Source: Mesostigma viride (taxonomy: Eukaryota; Streptophyta; Mesostigmatophyceae; Mesostigmatales; Mesostigmataceae). From it: a stretch of 64,000 nucleotides of DNA. The first letter of the stretch is position 1. Each line of letters opens with the position of its first letter. The translations under genes were made by a program, and so were the position numbers. Under the pieces are notes generated by a model that did no database searches, was not told where the DNA came from, and was given only the letters and a program-made list of their open reading frames with translations. Below are positions 17,189 to 28,299 of this stretch, one piece after another. Location: positions 4,181,094 to 4,245,093 of the forward strand of contig RPFO01000022.1 of assembly GCA_009746045.1 (NCBI GenBank), read 5' to 3'.

Positions 17189-19278
17189 CTAAATTACCGG
17201 ATCAGGAGTCTGACTCTGGGACTCCTTTGCTTGCCGCTCCAGCTCAACTTTCCGCTGCGCTTTTGCCATCATGGCCTGGATCGCGGCAAGCTCCAGTTCC
17301 GCCTCGGTGAGATCTGGCGCGGAGGGAGCATCGGCAGACGCCGTTGCGGCCGGAGAGCTAGAGGCAGGCGGGATCGCTGGCGCGGAGGGAGCACCGGCCG
17401 AGACTCCGTTGCGGTCGAAGAGCTAGAAGTTAGAGGCAGGCGGGATCGCTGGCGCGGAGGGAGCACCGGCAGACGCTGCTGCGGCCGGAGAGCTAGAGGC
17501 AGGCGGGATCGCTGGCGCGGAGGGAGCACCGGCAGACGCCATTGCGGGCGAAGGGCTATAGAGGCAGGCGGGATCGCTGGCGCGGAGGGAGCACCGGCAG
17601 ACGCTGCTGCGGCCGGAGGGCTAGAGGCAGGCGGGATCGCTGGCGCGGAGGGAGCACCGGCAGACGCCGTTGCAGTCGAAGAGCTAGAGGCAGGCGGGAT
17701 CGCTGGCGCGGAGGGAGCACCGGCAGACGCCTTCTCCTTGGGTGGCGCCCGCGCTCGCTTGGCCGGTACATACTCATCCGACACCTCCTCCTTCTCCTCT
17801 GCTGGCCCCCAACTCTCCTTCAATTAATTTCGCACGTGCGCCTCGAAGGTCGTCGTCAGTGACGTTGCCCAGAAGGACCCACGCATTCTCGTTGCCCTCG
17901 GCGTCACCGTAATGCATCGTGGCAAAGTCAACAAACAGCATTTGCGAGCCCCCATCACGCTCCACAAACCGCGTGCCGTAAGGGGCCTTGAGCTTCGGCT
18001 TCACCTCCACCACTTTGCCAGGCTCCCAAACATACGCAGCCGGCCGCGCCCCATCGCGCTCGTACTTGTACCTTTGTGCCACTAAGGCCCCGTGCAGTGC
18101 TTCTCCGAAACCACCAGGTCCCGGTCGCTCTTGAACCACCGCGGTTGGCAGTAAGGTGCTCAGATAGTGCGCAAGACCCAAGTCCATGGGACCACTAGGA
18201 AGCTTTCGCTTTGCAGCCGGCTTCTTGCTGGCGGCCGGCTTCTTGCTGGCGGCCGGCTTGTTGCTGGCGGCCGGCTTGTTGATGGCGGGGCGCGACGTGA
18301 TGGGCTCGAAGACATCTGGCTTGATGGCAGGCACACGAGCAGGCGGGAGACCATCCGGCATTGGCAGGTCGGCCAGCTTGGGCCCCGGAGTGGGCGGCTC
18401 CACGGTGTTGTTGGGCACCGGAGGGGACGGCTGCACAGCGTTGCTGGGCACCGGAGGGGGCGGCATGACAGGCTGCGTGCCAACGGGAGGGGGCGGCGGT
18501 ATAACCTTCTTGGCCACCGGAGGGGGCGGCATGACAGGCTGCTTGGGAACGGGAGGGGGCGGCGGAACAACCTTCTTGGCCACCGGAGGCGGCGGCCTCA
18601 CATCCGATGCCTCCACAGGTGGAGGCGCGTACCCTGCGACTTCCAGCTCTAACTCCTCCTCAAGGGCTTGGAGCCGAGCTCTGAGTCTCCGAATTTCATC
18701 TGCTCGGACGCCTGTGGCATGCTGCACAGGCTTGGTCTCCGGCTTGACCTCCGGCTTGACCTCCGGCTTGACCTCCGGCTTGACCTCCGGCTTTACTTCC
18801 GGCTTTACTTCCGGCTTGACCTCCGGCTTGGCCGCCGGCTTGGCCGCCGGCTTGGCCGCCGGCTTGGCCGCCGGCTTTGCCGCCGGCTTGGCAGCAGGAA
18901 TTGCCTGCAAGCAGAGGGCGGGGCATGGAATAAGGACGTTAACATTCGGGAAGTCGGTTAATAGCAGACCCGCGATGAAAGGAAAAACCAAGAAGCTTGC
19001 AGACTCCTGTAGCTAAAGATAGCGTTATTACCTTTGGCATGTTCGTCACGTCGCCGAGCGCTTGGCGATTTTCCTTCAGGTCGCCGTCATCATCTGACTC
19101 CTCGGCGCCAGCACTCTGCCGCTTTTTGGAGCTCGCGTTGCTTAGCCACCGGCTCAGCTCCTTTCTTACGAATTCGTCAACACTTAGGGCTTTGGGTTTG
19201 GAGCCCTTGGGCTTCTGGGGGGTGAGCTCACCAGTCGTCGGGTCTAGCACCCAGCATGATGCCTCATACTTTCCAGCT
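17189..19278 (-). CDS. CACTA accessory gene (TNP1/TnpA position), multi-exon, low-complexity protein
   Basis: Two exons are clear. 19278-19032 follows acceptor CCGTGCAG, includes YEASCWVLDPTTGELTPQ and SVDEFVRKELSRWLS, and ends MPK|GTAATA. It joins in phase 0 to an exon that starts at 18904 after CTTGCAG. That exon has 12 bp repeats encoding PAAK and PEVK, a coiled coil (IRRLRARLQALEEELEL), a Pro-rich stretch and a globular part (GFGEALHGALVAQRYKYE, then TRFVERDGGSQMLFVDF). After 17830 the frame changes and 66 bp repeats (17295-17740, encoding SAGAPSAPAIPPAS) lead to a C-terminal helix ending at TAG 17191-17189. Indels in the repeats break the frame, so either another intron or decay is present. 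Further 5' exons probably lie in 19290-19800 (for example a YLVDGYVLKEQDGK segment near 19395). By position it is the presumed DNA-binding partner of the transposase. No known domain was recognised. Confidence 0.6.
17295..17740. repeat. 66 bp coding minisatellite, about seven copies
   Basis: Repeats GGCGGGATCGCTGGCGCGGA and neighbouring blocks at 66 bp steps. 66 is divisible by three, but two copies carry indels (near 17425 and 17560). Confidence 0.9.
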
Positions 19279-20027
19279 CTGCACGGTTGTCGTCACCCAC
19301 AGCTGTTTCTAGAAAGTTACTGCAGCTCTTCTTTATCCGGTTAATCAAGCCTCCACCATCTTGCCATCCTGTTCCTTGAGGACATACCCGTCTACCAGGT
19401 ATGCACGGCCAAAGGTCGTTATTTGCAGTCTTAAGGTCCGCACATATTCCTTGGGACGACGTTTTGTTTGGGCTTTTCGTCTTCGGTCGCTTTTGCATCA
19501 AATCGCTCCCACTCCTCGTCACTGCACACGTGAGCTGGTCGGAGCACTGCTACCCTTCTCGGCATTTACAACGTTCGGTCGCACACCACCATGCAGATGA
19601 CCAAGGCTGGCTAAGTCCGGAATCCCCCCGTTTTGCGAACGGAGACGGTGCCAACGTATACATGACGCACTGCACCTGCCTCTGTCCGCCGTTGGATTCA
19701 GCAGATCGACGAACCTGGCAGCATCCCGCGCAAAAATTTTTTGAACGTCTTTCGCCAAAAGGCACCAACGGCAGCTACACAAACGGCCGGACCGCACGCC
19801 TCGCGCGGGGCCCGCACGCCCCGCGCGGCTGCGTGCGGATCGGCTAAACTCCGTACTGCTTGGTACAAGTACAGAGGCCTCAGGAGCTAAGGCTGTACCG
19901 TTTCAGTAGACTTCTACCAATGAGCCCGTGACTAACCAACACTACCGTACACTGACCGTAATATCTACCATTTGAATGACTGAGAAAATGTCCGTTTGAT
20001 CAAAAGGGATCGACGACATCGAAAGCG

Positions 20028-20330
20028 TTGGCGAGCAGACTCAAACTTGCAACGGGTGACTTAGCGGCTATCACGGCGGCGGGTGGCACCAGAAAGATGG
20101 CGGTCGGTTGCTACCCACCCATGGATACCGGACTCGAGCCGAACACTTACATCGACACACATGCTAGCTGGCCAAATTTCGTGATGTCTCCTTTCCCTTC
20201 CTCCACGGATACCTACATTGTCCAGTTTCATTGGTCATCCTGCAGGCTTCCTGAGTTTTATCGCCAAATTATGTTGGATGCGTTCCTGGAAATGTCGACT
20301 GAGCCGGACTTCATGGTCACGGTTGATTAG
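20028..20330 (+). CDS. Uncharacterised open frame inside the CACTA element
   Basis: 100 codons (MASRLKLATGDLAAITAAGG to TEPDFMVTVD) just upstream of the transposase. The product is not recognised. It contains TYIDTHASWPNF, which echoes the SFMDTHSSWPAF segment of the transposase and may be a duplicated, diverged piece. It may be a leader exon or non-coding. Confidence 0.3.
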   Translation: MASRLKLATGDLAAITAAGGTRKMAVGCYPPMDTGLEPNTYIDTHASWPNFVMSPFPSSTDTYIVQFHWSSCRLPEFYRQIMLDAFLEMSTEPDFMVTVD

Positions 20331-20408
20331 TGAGCTGCCAGTGGTCTCACTGGCGCAGACGCCCTAGCGTGGCTCGATTTGTGATCCCGATGGCGACTGG
20401 TTAGCCAC

Positions 20409-20450
20409 GGAGGGCCGGCATTGACCATCAACGGTCGATGCCGGCCCTCC
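20409..20450. promoter_or_regulatory. 18 bp stem / 6 nt loop hairpin upstream of the transposase
   Basis: GGAGGGCCGGCATTGACC and GGTCGATGCCGGCCCTCC pair with one T.G wobble around the loop ATCAAC. It is located 16 bp before the transposase ATG. It would block scanning ribosomes if included in the mRNA; its role is unknown. Confidence 0.75.
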
Positions 20451-20465
20451 ATGTAGAGATTGTAA

Positions 20466-23400
20466 ATGCGTCAAGGACAGACAGTCGATGAATTCATGGC
20501 CGAGGACCCTGACGACGGGTCGGCCAGTGGAGAGGATGCAGCACGCCAGTTTGCTAGAAATTATGACGAAGCAGTGGCCAGAGTCAAGGACGATACGCCA
20601 TTGTACCCGGGATCTGAGAGCAAGGCCTTGATGTTTACATTGCAATTGCTGACGCTAATGGGGGAAAACTCATGCCCTCAGACCTTTGCTGATGAGCTCT
20701 TTAAGCTGTTGGGAAACGTTCTCCCCGCGGGCAACGCTCTGCCCGACAGTATCTCGAAGGCACGGAAAGTGATCAAAGGCTTGGGCTTGGGGTACCGTGT
20801 GTACGATGCCTGCCCATGCGAGGGTTACTTGTACAAGGACAAGATTACTAAGAGCTGCCCTCTTTGCAAGCTGTCGCGCTACGAGACGTACACTGACAGA
20901 AACGGTGACATCGTCAACTCGCGGAAAGCGCATCGCCAGGTTAGGCACTTCCCCCTGATGGATCGGATTAGGGCCTGGTTCCGAGTCCCGGAAATGGCGG
21001 AAGCCCTTCAGTACGCTGCGAAACATGAAAACAGGGAGCCAGACTCATCCACGCGCGTTGTGGACGGCTTGAAAGGCAGGTTTGCACTTGTTTCTACGCC
21101 TTCTGTTATGCAATGTGTGCCAAAGTATCAAGTTCGAGATTTTTCCTCTTGCGCTTATCTTTTGTTTGTACTGCTCTGATGGATACCTTTCTTTTTACGT
21201 CTGGTGTTTCTTGTGCATGGACCTGTTCGTGCAGACAGCCGTGCCATCCAGCACATAAAGAACAACTGGGACTTTCGCAGCCAGCCGCGGAACACCATCT
21301 TCCTTCTGAATTTTGACGGAGTATGTCCAAGGTCTTTCATGGATACCCACAGCAGCTGGCCCGCGTTTGTTTCCTGTGTGAACTTGCCCGAGTGGGTGAT
21401 GGTGAATGGGCGGTTTTGCCCTATGGTGCTTCTTGTGGGCGCCATGAAGGGGAAGGCACCCAAGAACATGACCATTTTTTTGGACTTGATCGCTGAGGAC
21501 TTCCTGGTACTGTGGAAGGGGTATTACATTTGTGATGTGACGCTGGACGTGGCGGGTGTTTACACTACGACATTTGTGAGGTCCATTCTTGCTGGCATAA
21601 TTCACGACTACCCGGCATACTCCAAGTCCCTGAACATTCCAGATGCAGGGTACTATCAATGCGTCCTACATGGTGATGAGTGGCGTGGGGTTTTTATCTC
21701 AAATGGCCGTATCGTTCTCCTTGGCAATGACCGCATGTTTCCCGAGGGTGACCCCCGCCGGCCGGCTCACGCTCCTGTTGTTCAGGAGATGGACCATGCT
21801 GGCTACCTGAAGTACTGTGCTACGCTAAAAAAGCAGCCCGAGCCGTTTCTCAAGTTACCGTACTGGGTTCACCTGAAGATCCGTCATTTTATTGACGAGT
21901 TCCATCTGTGTCCCAACAACTTCAAGCGGGTCATTCATTGCACAAGCGGTAATTGCTAAACATTTAATTGTATCATTTCATTGTGATTGTTGCATGCATA
22001 CATTGACTGTGGCCTATCTGTTCACATGGAAAGCTGATGTAATATTGTTTTTTTTTTTTTTTCTGTTTGTACTATATGCAGGGAAGGCTATGGCGACCGG
22101 GTCACTTCGTGGCAGGCTGAAGGTCCTCGGTCTGAACCCGGAGCTGTGGCGGCCTGATGAAGACCCTCCACCGGAGGGAGACCCACCACCGGAGGGAGAC
22201 CCACCACCGGAGGGAGACCCACCACCGGAGGGAGACCACCAAAGTCCACCGAAGAAAGGCCGCAAGAAGAAGAGGGCGCCAGCACCGCGCCCCGGGTTCC
22301 AGCTGACGGCTGAGGAAAAGGCTGATATCAAGCGTAAGTGTGACATTGGGTTTTTATTTTTCCCGTAATTTGGAAATTTAATATGTAGGACTGACTATGG
22401 TCTGTGTGATTTACATAGGACTGACTATTTTTTTCGGCTGTCGTGTTACTACTATGTGTTATTTTTTTGCGTGTGGTTGTAATGCGCAGGTCTCGATGAC
22501 ATCATGGCGCATAGCCTACCCGACTACTTCACCGGCCGGATCAGTGGCTTGCTCTGCGATGCGAAGAGTACTGAAAAATCCAAGACGCGTGACAAGATCC
22601 TCTACTTTTGCAAGCAACTCCCGACCATCTTGCGTGGGCGGTTAGATGACGATGCACGGCAAGCATTTCTCCTTCAATCAGCGGCCTGGGACTTTGTGTT
22701 TTCTAGCGGCCCGGCGACTCAGCAGCAGTTGGATGACTGCGGCGAGATGTTTTTGCTTGCTGCTGTGGCGATGGAGCGTATAGCGCCAGCGTCTGAGATG
22801 GCAAAATCTGTTCATATGATGGCCCACCTGGCCCAGCAAATCCCCTTGTTGGGTCGATGTGACACCCGCACCATGGCGTCGGGCGAGCGGATGATGGGGG
22901 CCATCACGAAAGCTAAGCTGTCCAACGTCAATGTGGAGTGCTCCATGGACGGAGCATATCGCAAGTCTGAGGCGCTGACCCATCTGGCCTATCACATGGT
23001 GAAAACCGGGATGGTAAGTACACGCTAGTGACCGATTTTTTTTTTTATGGATTTGTGTGCAGATTTAGTGTTATGTACGCGCTGCTTGTGGCCCGGTCTT
23101 GTGCTGCATGCAGCTAATTTCTGTGCATATTTGTGTGCGCTGCTTGCAATGTCTTGTTTGCTTTCTTTTTTTTCTTTCAGCCAAAAGACCGCTACTACAT
23201 CTGGGACGTCATCCACGCAGACCCGTCCAAGAAGGTCGAGTTGGGGGGGCGCAGCCGCAAGAATTTCTACACTTTCACCGCCGCGGAATCTGATGAAGTG
23301 GGCGCGATTTTGTTGGAGTATGCGCTGCCCAATGCGGAGTACAAAGATCCCGAAGTCAACGGCGATGAGGCCTACTGGTAAGACGCCGCTGTCCTATTAT

Positions 23401-24611
23401 TGTAAGTTGCTATTCTTTGAGCTGATTTTCTTTCAGTATATGGAACTTCATCTGATTTCCAAGGACTACTGCCGTTATTCTAATTTTTTTTTTCTTGCAT
23501 TGCTATCTTGCTTTGTATACGATGTGCATGCAGGCGGCCCTTGTGCAGCGACCTCTCATGGCTCAAAGACTGGATCGGACTCAACCAGCAGCCGCTGGTC
23601 CCGGAGCTTGTCCAGGCTGCAGCAGCCGGCGTGCAGCTCAAGGCTGAGGAGTATGATAGGGTGCACTTGTACGGTTTCAATTACCGGACAAAAGAAGCTG
23701 ACAGGAAGCAAGCATGGCGGACTGCAAACTGTGGTGTAGCCTACCATAAGGAGGGAAGCAGCACTCAGTACGGCTACCTGACCCACATTCTCGTGGCGAA
23801 GCTGGTGCAGCCGGTGGGGCAGTGGACTCAACAGCTTGTGCTGAGAGTAGAGCTTTTCGATGCATCGGAGGTGGCTTACATTCGGGATCAACGCTTGGTG
23901 TTGGTCCGCAGCGCCGAGGCACCACGCACGGCAAAGCTAGTGTGGCCAACATCTGTTAGCTCTGTTGGGTTTGTGCTGGACCCACGGCATCAGCCCCAGC
24001 TTTCGGTCATTCACTGCAAGCTGCCCCGTCACCTGGCAACCGGGTGGGCTTTGGAGAACGAGTTTTTCCAAAGCACGGCGACAAGGTGGCAGGAAGACAT
24101 CAGGTACTTCCCACCTGAGCCGCCCGCTGAACGGCCGCCCGCTGAACCGCCGCCCGCTGATCCGTCGCCCGCGCCATCAAGCACGGCGGCACGACCTTCA
24201 CGCGCAGCCCCGCCGCGCAAGAAAAAGAAGCCGCCCGATGAACGGCAGCCCGCGCCGGCAACCACGGCGGCAGGACCTTCACGCGCAGCCCCGCCTCGCA
24301 AGAAAAAGAAGCCGCCCGCTGAACGGCAGCCCGCGCCGGCAACCACGGCGGCAGAACCCTCACGCGCAGCCCCGCCTCGCAAGAGAAAGAAGAAATCTGA
24401 GGCTTTGGCGCCTGCATCACACAAGGGGAAGGAGCCCATGCCCCCGTTGCGCACAAGTGCACGCGCGCGCACGGTCAGGGACTATAGAGAACAAACCCTA
24501 GCAACGAGGGGAATGACAGTGATTTTAACGGTAGTGATGCCAAGGATGATTCTGATTGATGCTGCTGCGCCAGCATTTTGCGGCCTCATTAGATGCTGCA
24601 CACAAGTGTAA
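20466..24611 (+). CDS. CACTA transposase (tnp2 family), six exons
   Basis: Exons 20466-21079, 21239-21948, 22082-22333, 22490-23013, 23181-23377 and 23534-24611 join in frame (phases 2,1,1,0,2) into 1124 codons. It should cut and rejoin the element ends in the nucleus. Family features seen are a Zn-binding stretch in exon 1 (YRVYDACPCEGYLY..SCPLCKLSRYET), a catalytic-core segment in exon 2 (LLNFDGVCPRSFMDTHSSWP, LPEWVMVNGRF), a DUF4218-like helix-rich part in exon 4 (HLAQQIPLLGRCDTRTMASG) and a C-terminal LYGFNYRTKEADRK block in exon 6. Exon 3 has an 18 bp repeat (DPPPEG). The tail has three repeats with basic PPRKKKKPP clusters, probable nuclear localisation signals. The last ~40 codons look out of frame: a +1 frame reads NDSDFNGSDAKDDSD and then a stop, an acidic end more typical of the family, so a one-base indel is possible. 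Confidence 0.93.
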
Positions 24612-24699
24612 TCATGCCGATATTATGTTGAATAAAGATGCATCATTCATTGTTTGGGCCTAAACTGACTTGTTGTCGGTTCAGCCCTTGTATTTTTTA

Positions 24700-25020
24700 C
24701 CACTTTTGTGCTCGTCGTGGTGTTCTTTTTACCACTTTGGCCACTTTTACCACTTTTACCACTTTTTATCACTTTTTACCACTTTTTACCACTTTTTACC
24801 ACTTTTTACCACTTTTTACCACCGTTTTCCACCTTTTACCACTTTTACCACCTCCGTGGCCGTGTTTTAGGTGGTAAAAGTCGCTTTTTTTATCACTTTT
24901 TATCACTTTTTATCACTTTTTATCACTTTTTACCACTTTTTATCACTTTTTACCACTTTATACCTCCTTTTGGGTGGTTTTGGGTGGTAAAAATTGATAA
25001 AAAGTGATAAAAGTGGTATT
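24700..25020. repeat. Right subterminal array of the CACTA element
   Basis: TTTTTACCAC and TTTTTATCAC units, the inverse of the left array, up to the right terminal repeat. Confidence 0.92.
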
Positions 25021-25121
25021 TTTTACGGCAACCGAGTTCCTAGTGTAATCTTCTGCGAAATTCATGCATTTTTTCTAGCTTTTTAGATGCCATATCAATT
25101 AATATTGCCTGAAGGCAAGCC

Positions 25122-25231
25122 GCCATGGCCACCTCCGCGAGGGTTGAGCGGTCCGGGCACACATTATACACCGCACGGACGGTACCGCGAATTTTTTGGC
25201 GCGGAAAATATTCGGCGCGCCACGTCCCCTT
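25122..25231 (+). repeat. Dispersed E2F-like module, copy 2
   Basis: CGCCATGGCCACCTCCGC at the start, GGTACCGCGAATTTTTTGG in the middle and CGTCCCCTTAA at the end. It lies between the CACTA end and the inverted repeat that encloses the LINE. Confidence 0.75.
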
Positions 25232-25315
25232 AATTAATAGACACGTGACTGCGTCACGTGAGCATAAGTCCTCAGTGGGAGGGGAACATGGGATGGAATG
25301 GATGGTATAAGCTAT

Positions 25316-25528
25316 CTAGGTCCTAGTTACAGGGGTGTGGGCACCGCGGCCCGAATCGCTATGAATGCCATACTTGGTCACACGCGGAGCCCCCACAGGC
25401 TTGGGGGTGGTCTCCTTCATCACTACTTGCCATCTATCCTTGCGCACCATCTGCCTCCATATTACAGACAAACCAGAAGGCTGCCCGGGGGTGAGCCCGT
25501 CACGTCTAGTGTAGCACATGTTGTCCAT
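25316..25528 (-). pseudogene. LINE ORF2 3'-end fragment, second copy
   Basis: Encodes GLSVIWRQMVRKDRWQVV, clearly related to GLSVIWKKMMDKAIKWAQ in the LINE copy at 26565-26837. Start and end of the element are missing. Confidence 0.6.
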
Positions 25529-25721
25529 GCCGAGTCTATCACGAAAAGTCCACGGGTGGCGGCCCTGCCGCGCGCGGCCGGGGGCACGCCAGGTGAGCTA
25601 CATATACTCCCAAAAACGGAGTTATGTTCCTAATTAATTAATTAACTAATATTTGTTTGCTGTAACTAGGACCTAGAGCTAATTAATTAATTATACTCGT
25701 GCTCCCGATGGGGAGTCACCG

Positions 25722-26453
25722 ATGGATGGATGGATGGATGGATGGATGGATGGATGGATGGATGGATGGATGGATGGATGGATGGATGGATGGATGGATG
25801 GATGGATGGATGGATGGATGGATGGATGGATGGATGGATGGATGGATGGATGGATGGATGGATGGATGGATGGATGGATGGATGGATGGATGGATGGATG
25901 GATGGATGGATGGATGGATGGATGGATGGATGGATGGATGGATGGATGGATGGATGGATGGATGGATGGATGGATGGATGGATGGATGGATGGATGGATG
26001 GATGGATGGATGGATGGATGGATGGATGGATGGATGGATGGATGGATGGATGGATGGATGGATGGATGGATGGATGGATGGATGGATGGATGGATGGATG
26101 GATGGATGGATGGATGGATGGATGGATGGATGGATGGATGGATGGATGGATGGATGGATGGATGGATGGATGGATGGATGGATGGATGGATGGATGGATG
26201 GATGGATGGATGGATGGATGGATGGATGGATGGATGGATGGATGGATGGATGGATGGATGGATGGATGGATGGATGGATGGATGGATGGATGGATGGATG
26301 GATGGATGGATGGATGGATGGATGGATGGATGGATGGATGGATGGATGGATGGATGGATGGATGGATGGATGGATGGATGGATGGATGGATGGATGGATG
26401 GATGGATGGATGGATGGATGGATGGATGGATGGATGGATGGATGGATGGATGG
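25722..26453. repeat. (GGAT)n microsatellite, ~732 bp, about 183 units
   Basis: Uninterrupted tetranucleotide array, practically free of variants. Open in all frames on plus and in the HPSI frame on minus, but with no coding meaning. It begins after GGAGTCACC; the neighbouring inverted repeat contains GGGATGGAATGGATGG, a likely seed. Confidence 0.98.
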
Positions 26454-26534
26454 GTGCAAACAGTCCTACCGGTCTAATCTATCTACATCAGCTACCTACG
26501 ACATCTATCTAACAGCATTCTAACGTACTACAAC

Positions 26535-27840
26535 ATCTATCTAGACAGCCGCACGCTGCCCGGCCTAGGGGAGCTGTCTGGCGTGCCTCCCACGGGTTTG
26601 CACACGCGGGCGCTTCCCCACTGGGGGGGGCTCGTTGTCCTCTATGACCTGGGCCCACTTAATGGCCTTGTCCATCATCTTCTTCCAAATCACGGAGAGG
26701 CCTAGGCCCCCCATGTCCTCTACTAGCTGTTCTTTGAAGGTGCGGGCCTTGCGGCGTCTAACATCACTGGGCCCGGCCCACGTCAGGAGGTGCCGGCCAG
26801 GCTGAGCTGGTCGCAGTCCTGCATGCGGGGGGGCCACGTGAGGTGTCTACCTGGTTGGTGCGAGCTAGGTGCCCTACTAGCTGCAGGCGTCGCTGCTTAA
26901 TGGTGCTGGTGATATATGGCATGCCCTGGTACAGGTCCTCATTGCGTACATGAGCAGCATATCCTACTCTGAAAATGGAACGCAGCATGTTGGTGAGCGC
27001 GCCGTCGATCCAGCTTGCGGGCCAGGTCGGCGGTGAGGGTCCACGTCTCGGCCCCATACGTGAGAACAGGGAGGACGAGGACCTTGAACAGGTCCTGTTT
27101 CTCGATCTTGCCCAGGGGCTTGCTCCACAGGGCCCGGTACTGGCGTAAAGCGTGCCAGGCGAGGGAGATGCGATGGTCCACATCAACCTCGCAGCTGGGG
27201 AGCAGGCTGCCCAGCAGCTTGACGCGGTCCCGGTACAGGACTTGAGAGCCGTCGAGGAGATAGAGGGGCGGCGGTGAGTGGGTGAGCCCAACCGCCAGGG
27301 CCTCTGTCTTCTTGCTGACCTCAAGCCCCACTGCACGGGCCTCGATAGCCAGGCAGTCAAGCCATGTCTGCACGTGCCCAGTGTCCTCGAAGAGGGTGGT
27401 GTCGTCTGCGTCGAGGATGTCCCAAAGCGCTGGCCAGAAAACCGAATCGAAGGCTTTGATGAAGTCCACCAGCACAAGGTGCAAAGGGGACTCACCAGGC
27501 TGAAGGCGTTGCAGTTCCTCCACCAGTCGACGAGTAGCGAAGAGCGCCTGTACTGTGTTGCGACCTGAACGGAAGCCGTGCTGAGTCTCGCTGAGGTGAC
27601 CATCCAGGGCCGTGCGCAGGCGGTTCAGGATGAGCCGCATAAGAAGCTTGAGGGGGGCACTTTGAATGCACACCCCTCTGTAGTTGCCGGGGTCGGCAGG
27701 CGACCCCTTGTTCTTGTACAGCATTGGGCGAAAACTGTGTTGCCAGGCCGCTGGAGGTGGTTGCGACGACAGCAGAAGGCGGTTGCAGATGTCCCGGAAG
27801 AGCAGCATAACACCTGTGTCCTCGAATTCGGTTGCAAGGA
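26535..27840 (-). pseudogene. LINE ORF2 reverse transcriptase remnant (5'-truncated, internal deletion, frameshifts)
   Basis: On minus from ~27840: FRPMLYKNKGSPADPGNYRG (RT block 1), RLRTALDGHLSETQHGFR (block 2) and LVLVDFIKAFDSVFW (block A with catalytic Asp). It then jumps to DADDTTLFEDT (block C, YADD-like), so the ~40-70 residues between blocks A and C are deleted. Thumb-like LLGSLLPSCEVDVDHRIS and a C-terminal GMPYITSTIKQRRLQLVG follow, with frameshifts near 27010 and 26850. The N-terminal endonuclease is absent. Non-LTR retrotransposon of L1-like type, inactive. Confidence 0.92.
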
Positions 27841-28299
27841 CCTAGATATCTTACACCATCCATTCCATCCCATGTTCCCCTCCCACTGAGGACTTTGCTC
27901 ATGTGACGCAGTCACGAGTCTATCAATTAATTAATTTGTTTGCAGCTGTCACAAAAAAATCCAAAAAATACCAGGATTTTTTCTTGAGTTCTACGGGATG
28001 TAAGGAGTCCGTCCAACGAGTTTCAGACCGAAAATCTCGTATCTACTGTGTCTGCCACGTGTCAGATTACAACGAGATACATCGGTTCTAACCCTACAAC
28101 GCGATACATCGCGTTGTAAAAAAACACGGGTTAACCAGATATCAAGGAGACAACCAGATATAGACAATGCCCGTGCATGGCCCAGCCGCGGGGTTGAGGC
28201 CCGCGCAGTCGGGCAGGCATGCACCTTCTCACATGGAATGGGACACACAGTGTTCGATGCCAAACGGTCGGGCCCGCGTTCAAGGAACAAATTGTAGAG

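Larger units (their letters stand above)
16206..25045. mobile_element. Complete CACTA (En/Spm-type) DNA transposon, 8.84 kb
   Basis: The 25 bp terminal inverted repeats are identical. They start CACTAGGAACTCGGTTGCCG at 16206 and end with its complement at 25021-25045. The element is flanked by TA on both sides, a 2 bp target duplication. Subterminal arrays of GTGGTAAAAA face inward at 16231-16620 and inverted at 24700-25020. It encodes a tnp2-type transposase on plus and a second gene on minus, the usual two-gene layout of the superfamily. Intact ends and a splice-consistent transposase suggest recent activity. Confidence 0.95.
25230..27935. mobile_element. Segment bounded by a ~95 bp inverted repeat and holding LINE debris
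   Basis: 25230-25323 and 27838-27935 are inverted copies, about 93 percent alike. They share TTAATTAATAGACACGTGAC / TGCGTCACGTG, CCTCAGTGGGAGGGGAACAT and GGGATGGAATGGATGG. Inside lie a LINE 3' fragment, a (GGAT)n array and a LINE reverse transcriptase remnant. It may be a foldback element, or two insertions of the same short repeat in opposite orientation. Confidence 0.65.

Noticed and set aside
16206..25045. LTR retrotransposon or Mutator-type element
   Set aside because: Ends are inverted, begin with CACTA, carry a 2 bp TA duplication and enclose a tnp2-type transposase; no LTR, gag or integrase.
25699..26523. Long frames of MDGW / HPSI repeats
   Set aside because: Pure translation of a (GGAT)n microsatellite; open in several frames only because the array contains no stop triplet.
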